In this document: positions 34,572 to 43,339 of the stretch, in pieces | Layout of the letters: each line of letters opens with the position of its first letter | Numbering within the stretch: position 1 is the first letter of the stretch | NCBI GenBank assembly: GCA_024256265.1 | Contig: JACGUK010000004.1 | Coordinates: 124,001-188,000, forward strand | DNA: 64,000 nt | Source: an archaeon | Lineage (GTDB): Archaea > Thermoproteota > Nitrososphaeria > Nitrososphaerales > JACAEJ01 | Direction of reading: 5' to 3' | The notes under the pieces: model-generated | The model's database searches: none | What the model saw: only the letters and a program-made list of their open reading frames with translations | Told to the model about the DNA's origin: nothing | Program-made: the position numbers and the translations under genes

Positions 34572-34736
34572 CCTCTTAAAGTAACTTCATACTCAGGTCT
34601 CGTAATTGTCACTACGCAACCGAGCGAAGCTGTGATAAAGGTAGCTGAAGAAAACAAAATTAAAGTAATAGTAGAAACGGACCCGAACCAACTGTCTAAC
34701 CATATAAGGTCAATTATTAAGAAAGAGTGGATATAG
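34572..34736 (+). pseudogene. C-terminal remnant of an unknown protein (54 codons, no start)
   Basis: This frame opens right after a TAA and has no ATG, GTG or TTG at a sensible place. It nevertheless encodes clearly protein-like sequence: PLKVTSYSGLVIVTTQPSEA, then VIKVAEENKIKVIVETDPNQ and SNHIRSIIKKEWI before TAG. The alternating strand/helix pattern looks like the end of an alpha/beta domain. It lies in the 385-bp gap before the archaeal ATPase gene; the remainder of that gap shows only the repeat pair next to the ATPase. Probably a truncated gene from the same mobile or variable segment. Confidence 0.4.
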
Positions 34737-34780
34737 CAATCTCGCTAAAGACGAAGGGAAAATGTCAGACAACCTTATTA

Positions 34781-34820
34781 ACTTCTAGGGGTAGTAGTAG
34801 ATTCTAGGGGTAGTAGTAAC
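34781..34820 (+). repeat. Tandem pair of the TTCTAGGGGTAGTAGTA motif, left of the ATPase gene
   Basis: Two copies spaced 19 bp start to start (from 34783 and 34802); the second runs directly into the TTG start at 34821. Two further copies with the same spacing lie right of the gene. Their place immediately before the start fits an operator or promoter element. Their presence on both sides fits a recombination or duplication boundary. Confidence 0.8.
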
Positions 34821-35930
34821 TTGTACTTTGACGAACGGCCCAAGGACAACAAGAAAAGCCTTTACAACAGGGAAGAGGAGCTAAGCAAGTTGGTCAATGA
34901 ATTACGAAAAGGTGCTCCACTCATTCTTCTCTTAGGCTTAAGGCGGGTAGGTAAGACTTCCCTCCTTTATACAGCCCTAAATGAGTCAAAGCAACCATCC
35001 ATTCTGGTAGACTGCAGAGAGTTTGAGGAACATTTTGCCGTATCGTATCGAAATTTTCTTGGAGTTCTTGAGAGAAGTGTGAGCAAACTGATAGGGAAAT
35101 ACGACGGTCTGCGTCGATATCTGAAGCGCATCAAGGGAGTTACGTTAGGCAGTTTTGGTGTACAGTTTTCTTTTGAGGATAAGCCTCAGTCGAGTATCAT
35201 CGCTTTATTGAATCAACTGAATAGTTGGGGGTCAGACCAGGGTTACAAAGTAGTTCTGGCGTTAGACGAAGCCCAGGAACTCCGAAAAGTGCGGGGATTA
35301 AACATCCAGTCGATTCTTGCCTACACTTATGATCGCCTAAGAAACATCGTTACCGTTCTAACCGGGTCGCAGGTGGGGATGCTTCATCGCTTTCTTCAGG
35401 TTGAAAATCCAAAGACCCCACTCTACGGCAGGTCTGTAGTGGAGATAGCTGTACGAAGACTGAACGATCATGATGCATTAGATTTCCTGATGAAGGGCTT
35501 TGATCAATTGGGTGTCAAAGCTAACACGGACATGCTTGATTACTGTGTGCAGAGGCTGGACGGAATACCTGGTTGGCTGACCTCCTTCGGAGCACGGGCT
35601 GTGAGAGAAGGGGTCAAAAAGGAAGTTGTTGATAGGGTGCTCGAAACAGGATCACATCTAGTCGCAGATGAATTGAAGAGGTTCTTAGTTGCAAGGGGCA
35701 TAGCTGAACGCCGCTATCGTTTAATCCTCCGTCGATTGGCCGAAGAGCCAGCCTCATGGACACAGCTTAAGATATTCTTGGAGGCTAAGGAAGGCAAAAG
35801 AATTTCACCTTCCATTTTCACGCAACTATTGAATAACTTCGTTGACTCTGGATTTGTAGAGAAGTCTAACGAGACCTATAGAATACCAGACCCAATCTTA
35901 CTGTACGGCATTAAAGCAGGCCTAGTATGA
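34821..35930 (+). CDS. Archaeal ATPase (pfam01637-like, STAND/AAA type)
   Basis: 369 aa. SLYNREEELSKLVNELRKGA is the typical opening. Walker A is LLGLRRVGKTSLLYTAL, Walker B VVLALDEAQELRKV, and VTVLTGSQVGMLHRFL with YGRSVVEIAVRRLN follows as in this family. The C-terminus is a winged-helix region (FLEAKEGKRISPSIFTQLLN, then RIPDPILLYG). These proteins abound in archaea and many lie in mobile or defence-like regions. The coding DNA is richer in G+C (many CGC, CGT and GGG codons) than its neighbours, and repeat pairs flank it, both suggesting transfer. Confidence 0.85.
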   Translation: MYFDERPKDNKKSLYNREEELSKLVNELRKGAPLILLLGLRRVGKTSLLYTALNESKQPSILVDCREFEEHFAVSYRNFLGVLERSVSKLIGKYDGLRRYLKRIKGVTLGSFGVQFSFEDKPQSSIIALLNQLNSWGSDQGYKVVLALDEAQELRKVRGLNIQSILAYTYDRLRNIVTVLTGSQVGMLHRFLQVENPKTPLYGRSVVEIAVRRLNDHDALDFLMKGFDQLGVKANTDMLDYCVQRLDGIPGWLTSFGARAVREGVKKEVVDRVLETGSHLVADELKRFLVARGIAERRYRLILRRLAEEPASWTQLKIFLEAKEGKRISPSIFTQLLNNFVDSGFVEKSNETYRIPDPILLYGIKAGLV

Positions 35931-35966
35931 GGAGCTCTTTTACACGCCCCTCCCAGATATCAGCTA

Positions 35967-36006
35967 AACTTCTAAGGGTAGTAGTAACCTCTAGGGGTAG
36001 TAGTTA
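35967..36006 (+). repeat. Tandem pair of the TTCTAGGGGTAGTAGTA motif, right of the ATPase gene
   Basis: One copy (TTCTAAGGGTAGTAGTAAC, from 35970) and a second (CTCTAGGGGTAGTAGTTA, from 35989), again 19 bp apart and in the same orientation as the left pair. They lie about 40 bp past the ATPase stop. Confidence 0.78.
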
Positions 36007-36052
36007 TACACTCATAAGATCGTCCTTGCTATAGCTTCAACTTTGAGATAAA

Positions 36053-36169
36053 TTAAAAAAAGCCATGATCGCTGTATTTGTGACCACAATTATTACAGAG
36101 CTCTGAGTAGGGTGTCGATACGAATTCTTGGCACGGACATCCATAAACGCGACATGCTCCCCAGCCCAT
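36053..36169 (-). CDS. 38-aa zinc-ribbon-like small protein
   Basis: ATG-initiated frame encoding MGWGACRVYGCPCQEF, then SELCNNCGHKYSDHGFF and TAA. Cys at 6, 11, 13, 25 and 28 with His 31 and 35 make a compact metal site (CPC ... CNNCGH). The regular Cys/His spacing is not expected by chance. It sits in the 304-bp gap after the ATPase gene, on the opposite strand, 65 bp from the UPF0201 gene with which it would be divergent. Function unknown. Confidence 0.6.
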   Translation of the reverse strand: MGWGACRVYGCPCQEFVSTPYSELCNNCGHKYSDHGFF

Positions 36170-36234
36170 CTATTGAGTCACCTTCCTATTCTGAGAACCT
36201 ATTGAAAATTATTTAAGCTCTTCTTTCATTATTT

Positions 36235-36648
36235 ATGATTGAATTGAAAATAAAACCATTCAACCTTCCTTTAAAGATAACAGTAGAGGCTCAAGTAAAT
36301 CCATCAGAAGATGCCAATAAAGTAAAGATTGCTATTCAAAAACTTATCAAGCTGATAGAGCCAAATTTCTCACAAAAGGATAAGATAGTAGCCTCAACAG
36401 AAGATGAGAAGAGTCTATATTTAATTTATGAGCAGATAAGAGCCAAGCAGATATTGGCTGTAGCCCGTAGGTTGCTATTTAAAAATATGGCTCAAGATAA
36501 TACATATCTCATATTGAATAAGCAAGCAGCCTTTATAGGAAGCTTAAATATTTGTGAGGAAGAGGGCGAATCTCCTCTAGGTCCTATAAAGCTTATCATA
36601 CAAAGCTCTTATATCAATGAATTCATAGATTGGTTAGCACCGAGTTGA
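36235..36648 (+). CDS. UPF0201 family RNA-binding-like protein
   Basis: 137 aa archaeal conserved protein. The ferredoxin-like fold is suggested by KITVEAQVNPSEDANKVKIA at the start and by IRAKQILAVARRLLFKNM, then YLILNKQAAFIGSLNICEE, in the family order. ESPLGPIKLII closes it. Members resemble ribosomal protein L5-like RNA-binding folds and often sit with translation or repair genes. It lies 4 bp upstream of the TIM-barrel gene. Confidence 0.8.
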   Translation: MIELKIKPFNLPLKITVEAQVNPSEDANKVKIAIQKLIKLIEPNFSQKDKIVASTEDEKSLYLIYEQIRAKQILAVARRLLFKNMAQDNTYLILNKQAAFIGSLNICEEEGESPLGPIKLIIQSSYINEFIDWLAPS

Positions 36649-36652
36649 TATT

Positions 36653-37441
36653 ATGGCAATAGTGGGTTTATCAGCCCTTTACATTCTATTAAAAGGAGAG
36701 CCCTTTGAAAATTTGATAAAAGATATAACATCTGAGAGGGAAGAGAATGAAAATCCTGATGTTTGGGAGATAGTCGATGAATCTAATCATTCTTTAACTC
36801 ATAAAAATCTCAAATCTATTCAGGATCTATCTTCACAGGGTTACTCCTTCACTGTTCACTCTCCTTACAGCGAGATTAATATAGCTGATTTGGATGCTCT
36901 TAGACGCCGTGAATCTTTAGCAAAGTTAAAGAGATCGATAGATTCAGCAGCCAAAATTGAAGCCAAAGCCTTAGTTTTACATCCTGGTTTAAAGATGAAA
37001 GACCAAATCGTAGCTGAAAGGTTAAATGAAGAATCAATATTAACTCTTTACGATTATGCTGAATCCTTTGGCTTAACTCTTGCCCTTGAGAATATGACTT
37101 CTAATACACAGTACTTTATGACAAAGCCTATAGATTTTGAGGAATTCTTAGAAAGGACTAGAATTCGCTTAAAGATAGCCTTCGATATAGGACATGCCCA
37201 TGTGGGAGATTTAGTGAATGAATTTGTATCAAAGCTATCAGATAAATTCATAATAATTCATGTTCATGATAACAATGGTATGAGAGATGAGCATCTTGGA
37301 ATAGGGGATGGCTCTATAGACTGGGATGACTTTGCAGATCAAATTATGGAGCTTGATTTCAGGGGAATTTATATAGTTGAGTCTGTTGAGAAGCCTTACG
37401 AATCTATAGCAAGGTTAAGAGAGATGCTGAGCCCGATTTAA
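36653..37441 (+). CDS. TIM-barrel sugar isomerase / AP endonuclease 2 family
   Basis: 262 aa xylose-isomerase-like barrel. Metal ligands are visible in order: FTVHSPYSEINIA, ALVLHPGLKMK, LALENMTSN, IAFDIGHAHVGD, IIHVHDNNGMRDEHLGIGDG and YIVESVEKPYES. The HxHD....DxHxxxGxG pattern is shared by endonuclease IV and by many isomerases. The short size and neighbours do not decide between them; an isomerase or epimerase is the more common outcome for this archaeal group. Confidence 0.8.
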   Translation: MAIVGLSALYILLKGEPFENLIKDITSEREENENPDVWEIVDESNHSLTHKNLKSIQDLSSQGYSFTVHSPYSEINIADLDALRRRESLAKLKRSIDSAAKIEAKALVLHPGLKMKDQIVAERLNEESILTLYDYAESFGLTLALENMTSNTQYFMTKPIDFEEFLERTRIRLKIAFDIGHAHVGDLVNEFVSKLSDKFIIIHVHDNNGMRDEHLGIGDGSIDWDDFADQIMELDFRGIYIVESVEKPYESIARLREMLSPI

Positions 37442-37481
37442 CTGTTGTTACAGTTTATTGGATGAGGAGACTGATGCAAAG

Positions 37482-37699
37482 ATGGCAAGGGTTGAATACG
37501 ACTCAAAAGTGGATGTAATGTATATTTGGCTTAGAAAAGCCAAGTACGAAATTAGCGAGGAGCTTGCAGAAAACGTTATAATAGACCTTGACAAGCGTGG
37601 ACGTATAATTGGAATAGAGATTCTTGATGCATCGAAAACCTAGGAAAACAGCTAGTGGAAAAGATACTAAGCACAGAAAAGTTGGCTGTTACAGCCTAA
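37482..37699 (+). pseudogene. DUF2283 protein with a frameshift in an A run
   Basis: MARVEYDSKVDVMYIWLRK followed by ENVIIDLDKRGRIIGIEILD is a clear DUF2283 domain. The frame stops at TAG shortly after (ASKT). One added A in the AAAA run at about 37634-37637 restores a longer end (NLGKQLVEKILSTEKL, then AVTA) that closes at TAA 37697-37699 and matches the normal C-terminal helix of the family. So the gene has lost a base or the read has. A TTG at 37458 is an alternative, weaker start. Confidence 0.7.
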
Positions 37700-37725
37700 C
37701 CTGTAAAGCGAGGTATGTCTCCATT

Positions 37726-38646
37726 CTATGGATTACGATAGGGAACATCTATTACCAATTGATCTGATGCTGCTATTACATTAGGGTGTATCTTCAATGC
37801 TTGAGATACTAAATTGCTAACATCTTCATACCTTGCGCTGAAATGAGTTAGAATAAGCAGATTAGCCCCAGAATCTTTTGCCAATTGAGCTGCCTCTACA
37901 CATGTTGAGTGCATGTTCTCTTTAGCTTTATCGCTATACTCATCACCATAAGTTGAATCGAATATTATAACATCAGCCTTGGAGAAGAACATTGATAATT
38001 TAGCATTTGGTCTAGTATCCCCAGATATGCCTATCTTTCTTCCTGGTCTTCTAGGTCCTAATACTTGGTCAGGAGTTACTATTTTATCACCTAATTTTAT
38101 GCTTTCACCATTTTGTAACTTAGACCATAAAATCCCCTTTGGTATTCCAAGTTTTAACGCCTTTTCAGGATAGAATACCCCTGGTCTATCATGCTCTTCT
38201 AGCAAGTATGAATAAGTTCTCACGGAGTGCTCAGCCAAGCAAGCTTTAACACAATAATCCTTCTCATTCACAACTATCCCCTCTTTTACCTCATTTACAT
38301 TGATTTGAAATGTCAGACCAAACTTAAGGTATCTTATATTGTGCTTTAGAAAGCCTATGATTCCTCTAGGTCCATATATATCCAAAGACCTATCCCTATT
38401 AAGCATGGACATGGTTTGTAAAATGCCAAGTAAGCCCAATATATGATCTCCATGAAAGTGAGTTATGAAAATCTTTGTCTTTCTATTGAAGCCAAGACCA
38501 GCCTTTACCATCTGCCTTTGAGTACCTTCGCCTGCATCGAACAATAGTAATTCATTTCCTCTCATTATAGCAATTGATGGTAGCCCTCTCTCAATAGTCG
38601 GGACTGATGATGAAGTGCCAAGAAATACGAGCCTCAATTGGACCAA
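37726..38646 (-). CDS. rnz: Ribonuclease Z (tRNA 3' endonuclease)
   Basis: 306 aa, short form. LVFLGTSSSVPTIERGLPSI and LLFDAGEGTQRQMVKAG lead to the metallo-beta-lactamase motif FITHFHGDHILGL. Then come LAEHSVRTYSYLLEE, GISGDTRPN, FDSTYGDE and LTHFSARY, the full tRNase Z set. It removes the 3' trailer before CCA addition by the cca product encoded nearby. Confidence 0.94.
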   Translation of the reverse strand: MVQLRLVFLGTSSSVPTIERGLPSIAIMRGNELLLFDAGEGTQRQMVKAGLGFNRKTKIFITHFHGDHILGLLGILQTMSMLNRDRSLDIYGPRGIIGFLKHNIRYLKFGLTFQINVNEVKEGIVVNEKDYCVKACLAEHSVRTYSYLLEEHDRPGVFYPEKALKLGIPKGILWSKLQNGESIKLGDKIVTPDQVLGPRRPGRKIGISGDTRPNAKLSMFFSKADVIIFDSTYGDEYSDKAKENMHSTCVEAAQLAKDSGANLLILTHFSARYEDVSNLVSQALKIHPNVIAASDQLVIDVPYRNP

Positions 38647-38833
38647 CGTTTACCTCCTTAAAATCTAGACTAAATAGTAAATTTTTGATTAATAAATTTA
38701 TGATAGATTAATGCCAAATTGGGATGACAATAGAAGTTATTCATATACTCAATTCAAAATAGGATATTCAGTGCTCAAAAAGAGCCTTTGAATTTTTATC
38801 GATCTTTTCATCGATATTCCTATTATGAGATTT

Positions 38834-39133
38834 TTATCCCATCTTCAATATCGATCTCAATAAGGTTCTATACTCTATCTTTTCTTGAGGGCTACCAGGG
38901 GCAGGTAATTCATATATCAAAGGTATAGGTTGCTTAGCCTTTATATCTGTGAGCTTACGGCGAACGGGTCTTGCTACATCGTCGCCTACTATTATCAACC
39001 CTATCTCTTTGTTCTGCACCATCTTCTTAATCTCCTTCAAAGCGTCATCTGGTGTTTTAACTTCTATCCCAGGTATTCCTGCCAACCTAAAGCCTGTAAC
39101 GAAACTCCTCTTGCCTATGGCTATTACGCGCAT
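38834..39133 (-). CDS. atpF: A-type ATP synthase subunit F
   Basis: 99 aa, usual length. MRVIAIGKRSFVTGFRLAGI is the typical opening. IGLIIVGDDVARPVRRKL and PIPLIYELPAPGSPQEKIEY match the subunit that links the catalytic head to the central stalk. It is divergent from subunit I. The catalytic A and B subunits and the proteolipid are not in the window, so ATP synthase genes are split into at least two places. Confidence 0.9.
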   Translation of the reverse strand: MRVIAIGKRSFVTGFRLAGIPGIEVKTPDDALKEIKKMVQNKEIGLIIVGDDVARPVRRKLTDIKAKQPIPLIYELPAPGSPQEKIEYRTLLRSILKMG

Positions 39134-39238
39134 CCTAACCTATGATTTGGCTTGTGAAATAGATTTATAAGCCTTCTCCAAAAAAGTTATTAAAAGAAAA
39201 ATTCAGAGTTTTACGGTGGGAGCTAAAGTCTATCTCTG

Positions 39239-41308
39239 GTGACGAGCTTGGTCGTAGAGCAGATGGCTAAGGTAACGTTACTTGTTCCTAGGAGTGAACT
39301 TCCAGTAGCCATCGAAGAGCTTACAAAGTTTGAATGGTTTCATACAGCACAGCCAAAATCTGTTACTTATGACGTGAACATAGATGCTTTGAGCATGAGG
39401 GCTTATAAGCTATTCATAGAGCTGGATAGCATAATAAAAGAACTCCAATTGAAGGCCCAACTAGGCATAATAGAGACCATAAAAAAAGGAGCTATTGTAA
39501 CAAAGAAAGAGAAGATAGTTGCAAAAGATTGGAAGGATTTTCTAGATCAAGTTGAAGCCCAGGCAAATCCATTGTTAGAGGAATTAAGGAATTTATCTAG
39601 TGAGAAGGCTTCTCTCGAGAAGAGGCTTTCAGATGTTTCTGCTTTAAGGGAGGCTTTAGTGATAGTATCTAGGCTCTCTATCGATCTTGAAAAGCTTACT
39701 CATCTTAAACATGTGCACATGGTCTTCACTATAGTTAATACAAAGGATATAAAAGAGATAAGGAATAGCCTTCCGAATCATTTCGCTGTTGATAGACCTT
39801 TAACGAAGACTTATAGCGCTCTTCTTATAGCTGGCTCGGCTAGATTAGCAGAGTATGTAGATAAAGTCTTAAAGAGCTTTGAGTTAAAACCTTTCTCCAT
39901 CCCTAAAGAGTTGCCTCAGAACCCAATGGAGGCATATAAAGTCTTAAGGTCTCAAGAAATGGAATTGACGAAAGAGCTCATTGAATGTGAGGGTATGCTG
40001 AGCAAAATTATAGAGCAGTCAAAAGAGAAGTTCCTAGTCCTGCATGAAGCGACTCAAGCAGTGTATTCAATCCTTAACCCTATAAGGAAATCTGGGGATT
40101 TGAAAAGAATAGCCATCATAGAGGGTTATATACCAGCATCTTATCAAGATAATTTTAAAAAGAGGTTCATGGATAAGTGGCTCTGCTTTATCAAACCTCT
40201 TAGTAGCCACTCTGAGCATGAAAAGAAAGAGTATTCCTCAGCACCGTCATTATTCCGCAATAAATCTATTGTAAAACCCTTTGAGAACATAACAGTTACT
40301 CAAGGTCCTCCAAGGTATGGAGAGATAGACCCAACGCCTTTGATAACTCTCATCTTCCCTCTATTCTATGGTATAATGTTTGGTGATTTTGGGCATGGAT
40401 TAATTCTGCTATTGGTTGGTTTAATCTTATACAAAAGGGGAGACGAAGGTCTAAAGAGGTGGGGCGTCATCTTATCTTTCGCTGGAACTTCTGCCATAAT
40501 CGTTGGTACATTGCTAGGAGAGGCTTTTGGCTTTAAACTCGGTGAGATAATACCATTGCTAGGTCCCCTTCAAGTTTTAGAGCTTGTTGAAAGAGTTCAT
40601 CGTCAATTTAACATGGAGAGTGTTGTAATTCTCCTTCAAGTAGCCATCCTTCTTGGAATATTTCATTTAGCTATGGGTCTTTTGATCAATGTAATTAAGG
40701 GCATAAAAGAGAAGGAGCGTATCGAGGTGCTTGTATTCAAGCTACCATTGCTCATAATGTATATATTCGGAGTGTTCTTCGCTTTATCCTTCATAGGTGC
40801 TGGAAATAGCTTTGCAAACATTCTTACAAGCTCTAACCCTACGCCTTTAATAGGTTTGCCAGTTTATCTTATGGGTGCAATATCCATAGCTGTTGTAGTA
40901 TCATGTATGATAATAATCATCTTAGGAAAAGGCATAGCCATCAAAATGGGCAAGCTACCAAAGGAACCTATAGGCATGGTCGTTATGATCGATCTCATTG
41001 AAGTCCTCTTTGAAAGAATCCCTGGGCTCTTGGCAAATACAGTAAGCTATGCAAGGCTCGCCATTCTCCTTATAGTTCATTCAGCTTTGCTTTTTGTTGT
41101 CAATACTGCCCAAGGAATGGGTTTGACTGGGCTACCAATACTTTTCTTAGGAAATGCTGGTATAATAATGCTTGAAGGCTTGATAGTTTTTATTCAAGAC
41201 CTTAGGCTTCATCTATACGAGTGGTTCACGAAGTTCTATGAAGGAAGTGGAAATACCTTTAATAAGATTGCTCCTAGCACGAATTATGTTGAGATCATTC
41301 TTGAATAA
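39239..41308 (+). CDS. atpI: A-type ATP synthase subunit I (membrane subunit a)
   Basis: 689 aa. The N-terminal 330 residues are a soluble coiled-coil stalk-like domain. PPRYGEIDPTPLITLIFPLF starts the membrane half, with FGDFGHGLILLLVGLIL and LLANTVSYARLAILLIVHSA, the latter containing the essential Arg of the proton or sodium channel. About seven to eight helices. GTG start at 39239; ATG at 39263 (MAKVTLLVP) is a good alternative. Confidence 0.92.
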   Translation: MTSLVVEQMAKVTLLVPRSELPVAIEELTKFEWFHTAQPKSVTYDVNIDALSMRAYKLFIELDSIIKELQLKAQLGIIETIKKGAIVTKKEKIVAKDWKDFLDQVEAQANPLLEELRNLSSEKASLEKRLSDVSALREALVIVSRLSIDLEKLTHLKHVHMVFTIVNTKDIKEIRNSLPNHFAVDRPLTKTYSALLIAGSARLAEYVDKVLKSFELKPFSIPKELPQNPMEAYKVLRSQEMELTKELIECEGMLSKIIEQSKEKFLVLHEATQAVYSILNPIRKSGDLKRIAIIEGYIPASYQDNFKKRFMDKWLCFIKPLSSHSEHEKKEYSSAPSLFRNKSIVKPFENITVTQGPPRYGEIDPTPLITLIFPLFYGIMFGDFGHGLILLLVGLILYKRGDEGLKRWGVILSFAGTSAIIVGTLLGEAFGFKLGEIIPLLGPLQVLELVERVHRQFNMESVVILLQVAILLGIFHLAMGLLINVIKGIKEKERIEVLVFKLPLLIMYIFGVFFALSFIGAGNSFANILTSSNPTPLIGLPVYLMGAISIAVVVSCMIIIILGKGIAIKMGKLPKEPIGMVVMIDLIEVLFERIPGLLANTVSYARLAILLIVHSALLFVVNTAQGMGLTGLPILFLGNAGIIMLEGLIVFIQDLRLHLYEWFTKFYEGSGNTFNKIAPSTNYVEIILE

Positions 41309-41309
41309 A

Positions 41310-42359
41310 TCATAAAATAAGTTTTCTTAAGATATTTTGAGGCTCAGCTCCTTGCTCTACACCAAAGGCTATAGCTGATAAGTTTCGAACTTCTATCTCC
41401 TTGAGTTTTATAATACCTAAGATAGTGCTGAGGCTGAAGATATCCCATATGAAGGGGCTTAAAGCCTTCTTACGGCGTAGCCGCTCAAAAGCATCTTCTA
41501 ATCTTGTTATGAACTCTTTTTCAGAGGCAGTTATAGGAATGATACTTCTATAAGCAGTCTCTTCAAGGTAAACAGTGGCGTCTACTATCGATTCGCTATC
41601 TATCATCAAGTCTATTATGTCCTCTTTAACATCAAAAGTAGGCTTTATGATGAGCTCTCTAGTCTGGCTTTGAGTCAATCCCCATAATTTTGATCTAAAT
41701 ACAGTTAAAATGTTGTATGAGTCTACATCAATTGCTATTATCGATCTGCACTTTTTAGCATCGGCTTTACTTATCTTTTTAAGAGAAGCCAAGATAAACT
41801 CGTAAAGAGCCTTGTCAACATATATGTCAAAGATCTGAATCTCGCCCTTCTCATTGAATATATTTAAAGCTGATTCAGCCTCAAATTCTAGCTCACTCTC
41901 TCTCAATATATCGGTTGCCTCGATAAGGTCTTTTGAAGCCAAAGCCCTTACTACAAGATCTCTTCTTCCTATCAATTCTTCAGCGTACAAATCTATATAC
42001 CTAGAAAGCTCTTCGTACTCTTTTCCAAGGGCTTTGCCTTTCAGTATCGTCTTTAAATTCCATGCAATATATTTAGTATAATAAGCAAAGAGAAGTTCTG
42101 GCGCGGGCAACTCCTTCATTAAAGAGTAGTGAACAAAAGCTAAATGCTGTCTGAAGGCAAGTTCAAGGCGATCAGCTTCGTAAGGCTTTTGGACTTTAGA
42201 AACATTTTCAGAGTATATAGTGCCTCTGAGTCTGCTTACCAAATCTTCCATATCTTTGGATTCTGCCAAATTCTCTATTGTTTGAATAGGTAATAGAGCA
42301 CCTTTTATGGCATAGGACTTTACTAAGCTATAAATTATGTCTGCACTCACGTCATTCAC
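41310..42359 (-). CDS. atpC: A-type ATP synthase subunit C
   Basis: 349 aa, helical, with the AtpC/d pattern: YAYSLVKSYAIKGALLP-like start, LEELFFAYYTKYIAWNLKTI-like region and the end RNLSAIAFGVEQGA. It is the socket between the membrane rotor and the central stalk. GTG start, overlapping the upstream coiled-coil subunit by 8 bp. It converges on subunit I, 1 bp between stops. Confidence 0.88.
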   Translation of the reverse strand: MNDVSADIIYSLVKSYAIKGALLPIQTIENLAESKDMEDLVSRLRGTIYSENVSKVQKPYEADRLELAFRQHLAFVHYSLMKELPAPELLFAYYTKYIAWNLKTILKGKALGKEYEELSRYIDLYAEELIGRRDLVVRALASKDLIEATDILRESELEFEAESALNIFNEKGEIQIFDIYVDKALYEFILASLKKISKADAKKCRSIIAIDVDSYNILTVFRSKLWGLTQSQTRELIIKPTFDVKEDIIDLMIDSESIVDATVYLEETAYRSIIPITASEKEFITRLEDAFERLRRKKALSPFIWDIFSLSTILGIIKLKEIEVRNLSAIAFGVEQGAEPQNILRKLIL

Positions 42360-42687
42360 CGAGTATAGTTTTTACCACTATATCTATTGCCTTATCATAT
42401 ACCTTTTTTATCTTAGCCCTTAGCTCTCCTACCTTCTCCTTACTTTTAGCCACGATGATCTCTGCTTCTTTTTCAACCCCAACTTTCACGCTATTAATTT
42501 CCTCTTCAGCCTTCTTCGTAGCCTCTTCTAAAGATTTGATCTTCGCTCTCTCAGCCTCTTCTTGTGCCAGAGATAATAGCCTTTTATTCATCTCCTCAGC
42601 TTTAGCCTTTATCTCATCTAGCTCCTTCTCCATGTTATATAGCTCTAGCATTACATTCTCAATTTCTGAACTTATTTGCTCGCTCAA
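42352..42687 (-). CDS. A-type ATP synthase coiled-coil subunit (H/G type)
   Basis: 111 aa, almost one continuous coiled coil (EIENVMLELYNMEKELDEIK, then KAEEEINSVKVGVEKEAEII). The end ELRAKIKKVYDKAIDIVVKT is what peripheral-stalk subunits H/G look like. Its overlap with subunit C supports the assignment. No separate subunit E gene is present next to it. TTG start. Confidence 0.75.
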   Translation of the reverse strand: MSEQISSEIENVMLELYNMEKELDEIKAKAEEMNKRLLSLAQEEAERAKIKSLEEATKKAEEEINSVKVGVEKEAEIIVAKSKEKVGELRAKIKKVYDKAIDIVVKTILGE

Positions 42688-42716
42688 ATCACCCCTTAGC
42701 TACACATAGTGGGTTA

Positions 42717-42872
42717 TTAAATTTTCCCAGCCTTTACAAGCACCACAGGTATTAGCATTAAGCCAAAGATAAGTAACATTTGTAAGGAAGTTTCCTCTTT
42801 ATCCGTAATATATCTCTGAATATATTTCGAATACTGAATGATATAAAGACCTATGAACTTAGGTATACACAT
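42717..42872 (-). CDS. Possible 51-aa single-span membrane protein
   Basis: An ATG frame encodes MCIPKFIGLYIIQYSKYIQR, a short acidic link (ITDKEETS) and one hydrophobic helix (LQMLLIFGLMLIPVVLV) before KAGKI and TAA. It sits 30 bp upstream of the coiled-coil ATPase subunit on the same strand. The proteolipid gene might be expected here, but this does not look like a two-helix c subunit and lacks its conserved acidic helix. It could be a remnant. Weak support. Confidence 0.3.
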   Translation of the reverse strand: MCIPKFIGLYIIQYSKYIQRYITDKEETSLQMLLIFGLMLIPVVLVKAGKI

Positions 42873-42979
42873 ACACTGCATGGATAATCTGGGAAACGCT
42901 ATAATCTACTCGCACTAACACTATCTGCATAGTTGCCAAACCTAAAGCCATGGGCTTCTGGGTACTCTTTTAAGTAATC

Positions 42980-43339
42980 TTAAAGCAAGCCTTTCAACTT
43001 CTCCACGAAGTCCCTAATAGTCTGAGCGTTTCTCTCCACGATCTCTGTTGGCATCCAGTCTTCGTAAAAGTTCATGTGGAGGTTGTTGGCTATAGAGAAA
43101 GCATCAATGAGCCCCCACTCAGGGCGCTCTTTTTGAAGCTTTACTATAAACTCTCCTAGACTCTTATGAGTTCCTAATCTTAAACCTCTCTTTGCAGCTA
43201 CAGCCTTTATTATTTCAGCACATGCACCCCATAGTTTCTCAGAGGCTTGAGCGTAATCCTTCTTAGCTAAAAGTTTCTCTGCCTCTCTTAAATACTTACT
43301 ATTAAGCCTCTCATACTCAGCTTGCCTAATTCGAGCCAT
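42980..43339 (-). CDS. PaREP1/HEPN-type protein
   Basis: 119 aa, all helical. YLREAEKLLAKKDYAQASEK followed by LWGACAEIIKAVAAKRGLRL, then GTHKSLGEFIVKLQKE and IANNLHMNFYEDWMP, are the PaREP1 family pattern first noted as a repeated family in Pyrobaculum. These are HEPN-fold proteins of unknown role. The Rx4-6H motif of HEPN ribonucleases is not evident. A solitary gene here. Confidence 0.78.
   Translation of the reverse strand: MARIRQAEYERLNSKYLREAEKLLAKKDYAQASEKLWGACAEIIKAVAAKRGLRLGTHKSLGEFIVKLQKERPEWGLIDAFSIANNLHMNFYEDWMPTEIVERNAQTIRDFVEKLKGLL

Noticed and set aside
42717..42872. ATP synthase proteolipid (subunit K) next to subunits C and H/G
   Set aside because: The frame holds only one clear membrane helix and lacks a conserved acidic residue within it, so it is kept only as a weak small-protein call.
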